Positions 1 through 6,159 of a stretch of DNA of 6,706 nucleotides are shown here, piece by piece. The position numbers and the translations under genes were made by a program. The notes beneath the pieces are model-generated. The model saw nothing but the letters and a program-made list of their open reading frames with translations. It was not told the origin of the DNA and did no database searches. The stretch's first letter is position 1. Each line of letters opens with the position of its first letter. Origin of the DNA: Oligosphaeraceae bacterium (lineage in GTDB: Bacteria > Verrucomicrobiota > Lentisphaeria > Oligosphaerales > Oligosphaeraceae); contig JAAYYJ010000406.1 of the NCBI GenBank assembly GCA_012515455.1, forward strand, positions 1-6,706, given 5' to 3'.

Positions 1-1588
1 CCTCGTCCTCATCCTCCGAGCCTGCGGAGATGTAATCCTCCCAGCCCAGAAAGGACACAATCGAGGGCTTGAGACCGAGCAGGACCGTCTTGCCGTCATT
101 GCCGATGTTGACCTTGACATCGAAGGTTATGCCCACCGGCAGTTCAACGGGCGTGCCAGTGGGGACCAGTACCTCGACGTCGCCACGGGCATCGCCCTTG
201 TCCACCGTGGCAGTGTCATATTCCTCAAAATAATAGTAAGTATTGCCCTTTCTGATCCGGGCGGTACGGTTGTTCATCACCGTGACTCTGGGGGCACTCA
301 GGGTGACAGAAGAATTCTTTTTTTCGATGGCACTGATCAGGACGTCAAACGTGCGGTCTCCGATCACACCGCTCAAGGTCATGCTGCCCTTGCCGATTTC
401 AGCAGCAGTAGCCGAGGCAGCCAGTTCCGACAGGAAGTTGCTGACCTGGACCGCGCCCTTGCCGTGAGTGCCCAAAGGATCGGGATTCCGGGCCGGGTTG
501 TTGTCGGCAGCCTTGCCGCCGCTGTACTTGGTCCACTCTACTCCTAGATCACGCAGGTCATCCTGACTGACGGTGATGAATTTTGCCTCAATGGCCACCT
601 GGTAGGGCGGCTGATCAAGTTCTTCGACCATGGCCTCCACCAGACGGAGATTTTCGCGGCTGTCGCGCACCATCAGGATGTTGCGGTTGCGGAACAGCCG
701 GAACGCTGCCCCTTCCGGACTGCCAGCGAAAAAAGCAGTCAAAGCCTCTTCCAAGTCGTTGTCTTCCTCGTCGGCCGGGGTAGCCAGATCGCCCAGCACA
801 GCTCCAGGCGCCTGGCTGCCGGCGGGCACCTTCGGGATGGTCCCCTGGCGCAGGCGGATAATCCGGGTCTCCAGGGGCGGGCCGCCTTTCTCTTCGCCTT
901 CGGTGATCCAGACCAAGTCATTGCCGATATGAAAGGCAATGCCCATATTGCGGGCGAAGTAGGCGAACAAATCCTTCAGCGGGATGTCGTTGACCCGGAC
1001 CGTCAGTACCTTATCCTCCTGCTGTAACGCTTCATCGGCTACCACATTTAGCCCCTCGCGGCTCAGGACGTCGACCAGTTCGCTGATGCCCACGCTGTCC
1101 ATATTCACCGAAATGCGCCGGTTGCACAATTCCTCCATCTTGCCCGGCGGCAGCACCACCGGAGCCAAGCTGGAATCGATCACTGCCACCTGGCCATAAC
1201 TCTCCGGCAGCTGCAAATGGTCTTCTACTTCGGCCAGCATCCGGTTCCGTGACAAATCCCGGTCGGGCTGTTTGCGCTGCTGGTCACGGGCCAGATCAAT
1301 CAGAGCCTGGAGATTCTCAACCTCACGGGAATAATCCGGCAGAGTCTTCAGCGGCTGAAGACTCTCCTCAGCGGCCGCCAGCTTGCCCTCCACAATCTGC
1401 CGGCGGATGCTCTCAACGCGCCCCAAAACCTGCTGGCGCAACTCCCGCTGCTCCTTCTCCTGCTGTAAACGCGACAAGTCCTCAGCACTACCAGGCGCGG
1501 TGAGCTCCTGCAGACGCTTCTCACTCTCTGCAGTCATACAGGAAGACAACAGCAGAACCAGCAACAGCACCCCGAAATATTTAAACAT
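1..1588 (-). CDS. Lipoprotein secretin (type II secretion / type IV pilus outer-membrane channel), C-terminus cut by window edge
   Basis: An outer-membrane channel protein of the GspD/PilQ secretin family. The frame is open from ATG at 1588 to base 1, giving 529 residues. Residues 1-17 form a lipoprotein signal: hydrophobic residues 7-14, then lipobox LSSC with Cys17. A charged, Gln/Glu-rich, probably helical region follows (about 20-125). Residues 158-229 look like an STN/N0-type secretin domain, and about 240-328 a second N-domain ending ENLRLVEAMVEELDQPPYQV, a common lead into the secretin barrel. The barrel domain begins near 330 (VAIEAKFITV) and includes SAPRVTVMNN (431-440) and the VGITFDVKVN strand (485-494). 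The rest of the barrel lies outside the window, after an acidic SEDEDE stretch. The start is supported by AGAGGT six bases upstream. No pilus or secretion genes are visible on this side, so pilus versus type II secretion is undecided; a relative of the verrucomicrobial Amuc_1098 pilus secretin is possible. Confidence 0.9.
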   Translation of the reverse strand, partial: MFKYFGVLLLVLLLSSCMTAESEKRLQELTAPGSAEDLSRLQQEKEQRELRQQVLGRVESIRRQIVEGKLAAAEESLQPLKTLPDYSREVENLQALIDLARDQQRKQPDRDLSRNRMLAEVEDHLQLPESYGQVAVIDSSLAPVVLPPGKMEELCNRRISVNMDSVGISELVDVLSREGLNVVADEALQQEDKVLTVRVNDIPLKDLFAYFARNMGIAFHIGNDLVWITEGEEKGGPPLETRIIRLRQGTIPKVPAGSQAPGAVLGDLATPADEEDNDLEEALTAFFAGSPEGAAFRLFRNRNILMVRDSRENLRLVEAMVEELDQPPYQVAIEAKFITVSQDDLRDLGVEWTKYSGGKAADNNPARNPDPLGTHGKGAVQVSNFLSELAASATAAEIGKGSMTLSGVIGDRTFDVLISAIEKKNSSVTLSAPRVTVMNNRTARIRKGNTYYYFEEYDTATVDKGDARGDVEVLVPTGTPVELPVGITFDVKVNIGNDGKTVLLGLKPSIVSFLGWEDYISAGSEDEDE

Positions 1589-1641
1589 GCTCAACCTCTT
1601 TTGCGAAAATTTTTCTGGCCAGAGCCATACCATACAGCACA

Positions 1642-1670
1642 ATTTTAAGTAAAACGCACCTGCGCCCCAA
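1642..1670 (-). promoter_or_regulatory. Candidate sigma-70-type promoter for the secretin
   Basis: Read on the minus strand, TTGGGG (1670-1665) and TAAAAT (1647-1642) are separated by 17 bases. The -10 matches the TATAAT consensus at five of six positions and the -35 at three of six. Transcription would begin near 1635, giving a leader of about 46 bases before the secretin ATG. This is a consensus match only. Confidence 0.4.
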
Positions 1671-1804
1671 ATTATTGAATCCGGTTGCTTTTTTCTCGCC
1701 AAAATCTCCCCTGACCGGGTACCGGCGGCCGCCCACGCCGCCAAAACCGCGCTGGCGCAGAATTCGCGCCGGAGAAAAAAACCACAAAAAAAGGTCCGTC
1801 CGAT

Positions 1805-1832
1805 TTGCAGAACCGGAAATCTATGATAGATT
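1805..1832 (+). promoter_or_regulatory. Candidate promoter for tRNA-Lys and rpmB
   Basis: TTGCAG (1805-1810) and TAGATT (1827-1832) are 16 bases apart in an AT-rich patch upstream of the tRNA. The -35 element is weak (three of six) and the -10 moderate (four of six). A start near 1839 would leave about 40 bases of 5' leader to be removed by RNase P. It is the best candidate I can see, but unproven. Confidence 0.33.
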
Positions 1833-1879
1833 ATTTACTCGCCTGAAACGTCTGCTCCGGCAGATGTATTATGGCACTG

Positions 1880-1956
1880 GGGATGGTAGCTCAGTCGGTA
1901 GCAGCATCGCACTTTTAATGCGGGGGTCCCGGGTTCGAGTCCCGGCCATCCCACCA
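1880..1956 (+). tRNA. tRNA-Lys, anticodon UUU, CCA encoded
   Basis: A full cloverleaf can be drawn. The acceptor stem GGGATGG (1880-1886) pairs perfectly with CCATCCC (1946-1952). Discriminator A1953 is followed by an encoded CCA (1954-1956). The T-arm CCGGG-TTCGAGT-CCCGG is perfect. The anticodon stem TCGCA/TGCGG has one terminal U-G pair and encloses loop CTTTTAA, giving anticodon UUU for lysine. The variable region is GGGTC. The D-arm is odd: GCTC-AGTCGGTA-GCAGC has one extra C compared with the usual GAGC 3' strand, so the gene is 77 rather than 76 bases. This means either a bulged C or a 3-bp D-stem with a 9-base loop. The tRNA probably shares a transcript with rpmB, which starts 80 bases downstream. 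Confidence 0.95.
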
Positions 1957-2036
1957 GTTTAGCCTTTAACAGTGTCGTTATGACCAAGACCGGGAATAAT
2001 AATCACGTTGTAGTGAAGAAATTTGAGGTGTGAGAG

Positions 2037-2264
2037 ATGAGCAGAATCTGTGACATTTGCGGCAAACACAAGACTGTTGGTGGCCACATCACCCGGCGCG
2101 GTTTGGCCAAGAAAAAAGGCGGTATTGGTATGCACGTGGTCAAAAACACCAAGCGTACTTTTTCTCCCAACCTGCAGAATGTTCGGGCCTTGGTCGGTGG
2201 CGGCGTTGTGCGCATGACGGTCTGCACCGCTTGCATCCGGTCGAACAAAGTCGTAAAAGCCTGA
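2037..2264 (+). CDS. rpmB: 50S ribosomal protein bL28
   Basis: A small basic protein of the large ribosomal subunit. The 75-residue length and sequence fit bL28: it opens MSRICDICGK, has the basic patch RRGLAKKKGG (20-29), then RTFSPNLQNVR (40-50) and a C-terminal TVCTACIRSNK. Two Cys pairs, C5/C8 and C63/C66, make it the zinc-binding (Cys-plus) form of L28 rather than the Cys-minus form. The start is supported by GAGGTG at 2025-2030, six bases before the ATG. The gene follows tRNA-Lys with an 80-base gap and is closed by a rho-independent terminator about 60 bases after its stop. In many bacteria rpmB sits beside rpmG; here no L33 gene follows. Confidence 0.97.
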   Translation: MSRICDICGKHKTVGGHITRRGLAKKKGGIGMHVVKNTKRTFSPNLQNVRALVGGGVVRMTVCTACIRSNKVVKA

Positions 2265-2321
2265 TTCCAGGGTTATGTTTTTTACCAGCCCTAAAATAGG
2301 TTGGCAGAGTCTTGAGAAAAG

Positions 2322-2350
2322 CGGACATGGGTTGCTATGTCCGTTTTTTT
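2322..2350 (+). terminator. Rho-independent terminator after rpmB
   Basis: CGGACAT (2322-2328) pairs perfectly with ATGTCCG (2337-2343) across an 8-base loop, followed at once by seven T residues (2344-2350). It lies about 60 bases beyond the rpmB stop and separates the tRNA-rpmB transcript from rpe. Only four T residues follow the stem on the opposite strand, so the plus direction is favoured. Confidence 0.88.
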
Positions 2351-2410
2351 GTTAAACTGGGCCGCCGGTGAGGATTCACCTGCGGCTCGCAGCGCAACAC
2401 TGCATTGCGA

Positions 2411-3115
2411 ATGAAAAACTGCACCAAGCATCCATTGCCAGAGGGCAAAACGCAACAGTTGCTGATTGCACCCTCGATACTGGCTGCCGATTTCGCCCAT
2501 CTGGGACGCGATGTCACAGCCATAGACCAGGGCGGCGCCGATTTGGTCCATGTCGATGTGATGGACGGACATTTCGTACCCAATCTGTCTCTGGGACCGG
2601 CTATTGTCAAAGCCATCCGGAACCTTAGTCAGCTGCCCTTCGATGTGCATCTGATGCTCTCCCGGCCAGTGCAATACCTGGAGGCATTCAGTCAGGCCGG
2701 CGCAGATCATATCACCATCCACGTGGAAAGCGAAGGCCCCCTGCCCTGCGTCCTGAGCGCCATCCGGCAGCTGGGCTGTTCCGCCGGCCTGTCCTTGCGG
2801 CCCGGCACCCCGGCCTGCAGCCTGCAGCCGTTTCTGGATTATCTCGACTTGATTCTGGTTATGACCGTGGAACCAGGCTTCGGCGGGCAGTCCTTCATGC
2901 AGAATCAAGTCGGCAAGATATCTGAAATAAGAGCCATGATTGAGCACTCCGGACGGGACATCCGCCTCGAGGTCGACGGTGGCATTTCCGCAACCACGGC
3001 TCCGGCGGTGCTGGCGGCCGGCGCAGACATTCTGGTGGCTGGCAGCAGCATCTATGGTCATCCGGGCGGAATTGCCGCCGCCATCGCTGAATTGCGCCAG
3101 TGCCAGAAGGGATGA
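2411..3115 (+). CDS. rpe: Ribulose-phosphate 3-epimerase
   Basis: Interconverts D-ribulose 5-phosphate and D-xylulose 5-phosphate in the pentose phosphate pathway; a cytosolic metal-dependent TIM-barrel enzyme. The family signatures appear in order (numbered from the ATG at 2411): IAPSILAADF (19-28), HVDVMDGHFVPN (47-58) with metal ligand H47 and catalytic D49, VHLM (79-82) with H80, TVEPGFGGQSF (152-162) for the flexible phosphate-side loop, EVDGGI (187-192) with the second catalytic Asp D189, and LVAGSSIY (208-215) for phosphate binding. All key residues are intact. The start is uncertain: an in-frame TTG at 2405 is possible, no clear Shine-Dalgarno precedes either codon, and about 16 residues precede the usual N-terminus, so a later start is conceivable. 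It lies after the rpmB terminator and 76 bp ahead of the PpiD-like gene, probably co-transcribed with it. Confidence 0.95.
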   Translation: MKNCTKHPLPEGKTQQLLIAPSILAADFAHLGRDVTAIDQGGADLVHVDVMDGHFVPNLSLGPAIVKAIRNLSQLPFDVHLMLSRPVQYLEAFSQAGADHITIHVESEGPLPCVLSAIRQLGCSAGLSLRPGTPACSLQPFLDYLDLILVMTVEPGFGGQSFMQNQVGKISEIRAMIEHSGRDIRLEVDGGISATTAPAVLAAGADILVAGSSIYGHPGGIAAAIAELRQCQKG

Positions 3116-3177
3116 TCCCGATCCATACGCTCGTCCGGACCGGCACACAACCAACTCATCATATTTTCCAGGATCTG

Positions 3178-3183
3178 AAAGGT
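3178..3183 (+). promoter_or_regulatory. Ribosome binding site of the SurA/PpiD-like gene
   Basis: AAAGGT lies eight bases upstream of the ATG at 3192. It fixes the start just ahead of the membrane anchor and shows that the gene has its own ribosome entry, not translational coupling to rpe. Confidence 0.6.
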
Positions 3184-3191
3184 AACGCCCA

Positions 3192-5936
3192 ATGATAATT
3201 TCCCATTTCAACCGTTATTTTGAGAAGCATGGCCGGAAGACATATATTGTCCTGGGCATAATTATCAGTCTGATGTTCGTGGTCTTTGTCACCCCCGGGG
3301 ACATCTTCGGCGGGGGGAATGGCCCCAAAGGCGATTTCGGCAAAATGTACGGCAAGTCTCTGAAACGCCCGCTGGTGATGAAGAAGATGGCCGAGACTTA
3401 TATCGGCATCTGCCTGCGCTATCCCCAGGCGCTGGGCCAGGATTTCGGCACTGAGATGCTGTTCCATGAGACCCTGAACCGGATGCGCCTCCTGCATGAA
3501 GCCCAGAAAACCAAAGTACCGGAAATCAGCGACTCGGAGATCGCCGCGTCCATCCACGCCAACCGCCTGTTCCAGGATAATGGCAAATTCTCACTGGAAT
3601 TCTTCCAGCGTTTTACCGAGAACTTCCTGCAGCCGCGGGGACTGGTCGCCATCGATTTGGACCGCATCGTGAAAGAGAATATCATCATCGAACGCATGGA
3701 AGAAGCGGTCACTGCCGACGCCAAAGTCGATGAACAGGAAGTCGCCGGCTATGTGGAGAAATACACCGGCAAATTCACTGCCTTTGCCATGGATGAAAAG
3801 AAGGATTCCCAGCCCACCGAACAGGATATCGAAGGCTTTTTCGCCAACCGTAAGGCTGACATCAAGATTCCAGACAGCAAATCGGCGCTGGTCGCATCAT
3901 TCGTCAGCGCGGACCTGCTGGCCAAAGTAACTGCTGGCAAGGCCGACAAAAGCCTGCTGGAGCAGATTGAGCCCCAGGACAGCGAGGTCCGCCAGCAGTT
4001 CGATGCGTTCAAGGACAGCACCTACAAAAACAAGGATTTCGAAAGCACCAAGCCACAGATTGTCACCACCCTGCGCTCCCGCAATGTCCGGCGTTATTTG
4101 CAGAACCAAGCCAAGGATTTGATGGAGAAATTCCGTGCTCCAGTGCAGGGCGAAAGCGACAGCGACCGCATCGCCCGTTTCCGGCAGGAAGCAGAGAAGG
4201 CCGGCGCTAAAATCATCCCGACTGGATTCCTGACCAGCGGGGACAGCATCCCTGGCATGCCGGGCAAGAATGACAGCTTGGCCAGGGCCATCCGCAGCTT
4301 GCAGCACAAGGGCGAAGTCAGCGAGATGGCCTACAGCCCCGCCGGCATGGCAGTCGCCTGCCTTACTGAGGTGCAACCCACCCCGGTTCCGTCTGAAATC
4401 AATGCCGAGGTCCGCGAAGTGATTGCCGATCTCCTGCTGACGGAACGGGCCCAGGCCTTCTACCAGGAGCATATCGCTTCTTATGCCAGCCTGGCACCAA
4501 CAGTCAAAGACCGCCGGGAGCTGGGAAAACCCAGAATTACCGAAATCCAGAATGACAAAACCCTCAGTGATGAGGAAAAGCAGACCCTGATGACCAGTTA
4601 CCAGGAGGAACTGCAGGAATACGTGTTCCCGTTCTTCCGGGAGGAAAAACGCTCCTTCGCTTTGGTCAGCTTCAACCCCGAAAAATTCCTGTCCGACATT
4701 GTCGATTCTGAGCTGGACCTGGAAGCCGGCTACAAGCAACGCCTGGACGAGTACCAGAAGAAGCAAATCCGCCTGGCCAAGCTGGTGCAGAACACCACCG
4801 GCCTGGATGAGTCCGGCAAAGCTGCCAAGAAGGCCAAATTGAGCGCAGCATTGGAGAAAATCGCGGCCGGGACTGACTTCGCTGCCTTGATCAAGGATTA
4901 CAGCGATGAGCAACCCAGCGGCGAGCAACCCCTGCTTGACCTCAAGAACCTCGATGCCGATCTGGCCGCCCAGGTGACGGACCTGGAAGCTGGTCAGGTC
5001 AGCGGCATCATCGAGACCGCCGACTCTTATCAGCTGGTCAAGGTGCTGGAACGCAACGACGGTCGCACTTTGGAAGAAGTCAAGGACGAACTGATCAGCA
5101 TCCTGCGCCAGGAAAAGAGCGTGCAGATGGCCTTCGATGCGGCCTTGAGCTTCGCCGGCAAGATCAGCGATATCTGGTGGAAAGAATCGGAACAGGACAG
5201 CTCGTTCGACGCTCAGGCCGCCCTTGCCAAGTTGGCCCAGGAGACCGCCAAGGCGGAGTATTCCACCATTCCCAAAGTAAGCCGCAACGCCACAGTCAAC
5301 CCGCAAGTGGGGCGCGACCTCGAACTGCTGGAAGCAGTCTTCAACACCAGCCGCACCGAACCCTTCACCACCGCTGTGAAGGGAACCAATGCATCATACC
5401 TGGCTTGTCTGCTGGAAGCTGAAGCGCCGTACTTGGCAGCGCCGGAACAAGACCCCGCCAGCCTTAATACTCTGAAAAGCATCTACCGCCGCAAAGTGGC
5501 TATGGATGCCTGCCGGAAGCGGGCTGAGGCAGAAGCCGAGCGCATCAGTGCCGCCTTGAAAGAGAACGACGGAGACTTTGAGAAGGCTGCCGGCCAGACC
5601 ACTTTCACTGATCTGGAGGCATTCGGGCGCTTCGAGCCCGGTGATCTGCAGCAGAAGGCCCGGGTCAGCGACATCGGCACGGCGATGCAGGCCGTGGCCA
5701 AAGCGGAAGTGAACAGCCTGCTGCCGCCCCTCAAAACCAGCAACGGGTACATCCTGCTCTATCTGACCGGCAAGAGCATCCCCGATGATGAGAACTCCCG
5801 CAGTCTAATGGAGAATGTCCGCAACTACCTGCTGCAACAGAACAAACAGAAAGCCCTGACGAGTTTCTACCAGCGTCTGGAAGCAGAGTCGAACACTCAA
5901 CTCCCGGAAGGCCTCAATGACCACAATGGCCGCTGA
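3192..5936 (+). CDS. Membrane-anchored SurA/PpiD-like periplasmic folding protein (degenerate peptidyl-prolyl isomerase)
   Basis: Probably a periplasmic chaperone tethered to the inner membrane that helps secreted and outer-membrane proteins fold, as PpiD and SurA do. The 914 residues begin with a short basic cytoplasmic tail (1-17) and one hydrophobic segment (about 18-34, ending FVVFVTP), then a Gly-rich linker and a SurA_N/PpiD-type helical region (about 50-190) of the LHEAQKTKVPEISDSEI kind. Beyond this are three stretches resembling parvulin domains or their C-terminal halves: about 330-395, about 523-620 (KIAAGTDFAALIKDYSDEQ, then LEAGQVSGIIETADSYQLVKV) and about 780-862 (ending TSNGYILLYLTGK). 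None keeps the SHIL or GGDLG parvulin signatures, so isomerase activity is doubtful. The protein is longer than E. coli PpiD (about 620 residues). It lies 76 bp after rpe with no terminator between them, and ends at a strong terminator. Family assignment is secure; activity is inferred. Confidence 0.85.
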   Translation: MIISHFNRYFEKHGRKTYIVLGIIISLMFVVFVTPGDIFGGGNGPKGDFGKMYGKSLKRPLVMKKMAETYIGICLRYPQALGQDFGTEMLFHETLNRMRLLHEAQKTKVPEISDSEIAASIHANRLFQDNGKFSLEFFQRFTENFLQPRGLVAIDLDRIVKENIIIERMEEAVTADAKVDEQEVAGYVEKYTGKFTAFAMDEKKDSQPTEQDIEGFFANRKADIKIPDSKSALVASFVSADLLAKVTAGKADKSLLEQIEPQDSEVRQQFDAFKDSTYKNKDFESTKPQIVTTLRSRNVRRYLQNQAKDLMEKFRAPVQGESDSDRIARFRQEAEKAGAKIIPTGFLTSGDSIPGMPGKNDSLARAIRSLQHKGEVSEMAYSPAGMAVACLTEVQPTPVPSEINAEVREVIADLLLTERAQAFYQEHIASYASLAPTVKDRRELGKPRITEIQNDKTLSDEEKQTLMTSYQEELQEYVFPFFREEKRSFALVSFNPEKFLSDIVDSELDLEAGYKQRLDEYQKKQIRLAKLVQNTTGLDESGKAAKKAKLSAALEKIAAGTDFAALIKDYSDEQPSGEQPLLDLKNLDADLAAQVTDLEAGQVSGIIETADSYQLVKVLERNDGRTLEEVKDELISILRQEKSVQMAFDAALSFAGKISDIWWKESEQDSSFDAQAALAKLAQETAKAEYSTIPKVSRNATVNPQVGRDLELLEAVFNTSRTEPFTTAVKGTNASYLACLLEAEAPYLAAPEQDPASLNTLKSIYRRKVAMDACRKRAEAEAERISAALKENDGDFEKAAGQTTFTDLEAFGRFEPGDLQQKARVSDIGTAMQAVAKAEVNSLLPPLKTSNGYILLYLTGKSIPDDENSRSLMENVRNYLLQQNKQKALTSFYQRLEAESNTQLPEGLNDHNGR

Positions 5937-5960
5937 ATAATCCTCCCGCACTAATCCATC

Positions 5961-5997
5961 AGCCCCGCCGGCACACTGTGCCAGTGGGGCTTTTTTT
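5961..5997 (+). terminator. Rho-independent terminator after the SurA/PpiD-like gene
   Basis: AGCCCC (5961-5966) pairs with GGGGCT (5986-5991), enclosing an inner hairpin GGCAC-ACT-GTGCC (5970-5982). A run of seven T residues (5991-5997) follows. It starts 24 bases after the stop codon at 5936 and ends the rpe-chaperone transcript. Confidence 0.9.
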
Positions 5998-6001
5998 GTG
6001 C

Positions 6002-6054
6002 TTTCTTCTCGCCCCCCCCCGGGACGGCAGAGCCAGCCCGGGGGCGAGAAGAAA
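6002..6054. repeat. 15-bp perfect inverted repeat with a C9 tract
   Basis: TTTCTTCTCGCCCCC (6002-6016) is the exact reverse complement of 6040-6054, with 23 bases between the arms. Inside, GGG (6021-6023) can pair with CCC (6037-6039). The left arm runs into nine consecutive C residues (6012-6020). No T-run follows on either strand, so it is not a classic terminator, although it lies just after one. It may block exonucleases or read-through, or be part of the repeat cluster to its right. Confidence 0.8.
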
Positions 6055-6085
6055 TGAAGGGGGACTGAAGAAATGAAGGGGGACT
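6048..6085 (+). repeat. Perfect tandem duplication, 2 x 19 bp
   Basis: The unit GAAGAAATGAAGGGGGACT occurs twice with no gap or mismatch (6048-6066 and 6067-6085). Its first seven bases overlap the right arm of the preceding inverted repeat. Each copy contains ATG AAG GGG GAC followed by a stop (TGA in the first, TAA in the second), so each spells Met-Lys-Gly-Asp-stop. I see no reason to think these are translated. Confidence 0.9.
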
Positions 6086-6090
6086 AACGT

Positions 6091-6158
6091 TTGGGTCCCA
6101 GGGTAGGTTGCTCCGCAACCTACCCTGGGCTAGAATATAACCCAACCCCTTCGGGGGT
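6091..6158. repeat. REP-like extragenic palindrome followed by a UUCG hairpin
   Basis: CCCAGGGTAGGTTGC (6097-6111) and its exact reverse complement (6115-6129) form a 15-bp stem with a 3-base loop TCC. Outside it, TTGGG (6091-6095) can pair with CCCAA (6141-6145). A second hairpin, ACCCC-TTCG-GGGGT (6145-6158), carries the stable UUCG tetraloop when read on the plus strand. The block ends one base from the stop codon of the minus-strand flavodoxin gene. The perfect palindrome in a convergent intergenic gap is typical of REP-type repeats mobilised by Y1 (RAYT) transposases, but no transposase is present and copy number cannot be judged from one window. Confidence 0.7.
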
Positions 6159-6159
6159 G

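Larger units (their letters stand above)
1589..1879. other. Divergent intergenic region between the secretin and tRNA-Lys
   Basis: This 291-bp stretch separates the minus-strand secretin from the plus-strand tRNA-Lys. I see no credible gene in it; its short open frames have no family resemblance or convincing ribosome site. It holds a candidate promoter in each direction (listed separately). A GC-rich block at about 1715-1772 includes a small inverted repeat, GGCGC (1754-1758) with GCGCC (1766-1770), and is followed by two A-rich runs. A second small hairpin, TCTGC (1851-1855) with GCAGA (1860-1864), lies just ahead of the tRNA and would fall in its precursor leader. Confidence 0.6.

Noticed and set aside
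1754..1770. Hairpin GGCGC/GCGCC as a terminator
   Set aside because: The stem is short, no T-run follows on either strand, and no gene on either strand would end there.
1581..1787. 68-codon minus-strand open frame ending inside the secretin start
   Set aside because: The predicted peptide has no recognisable family, no good ribosome site, and crosses GC-rich and A-rich intergenic sequence; it also starts upstream of the candidate secretin promoter.
2333..2356. Promoter for rpe overlapping the rpmB terminator (TTGCTA with TTAAAC)
   Set aside because: The spacing is 15 bases, the -10 matches only three of six positions, and the elements overlap the terminator stem and T-run, so support is too weak.
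2291..3211. 306-codon minus-strand open frame opposite rpe
   Set aside because: It is fully antisense to an unmistakable Rpe with all catalytic motifs, and runs through the rpmB terminator.
3897..5306. Long (469-codon) minus-strand open frame opposite the SurA/PpiD-like gene
   Set aside because: It is a mirror frame of a biased-codon gene. The plus-strand protein has a membrane anchor, family features and a ribosome site, while the antisense product is low-complexity and resembles nothing.
5998..6159. CRISPR array
   Set aside because: There are only two abutting repeat copies with no spacers, and no cas genes are present.
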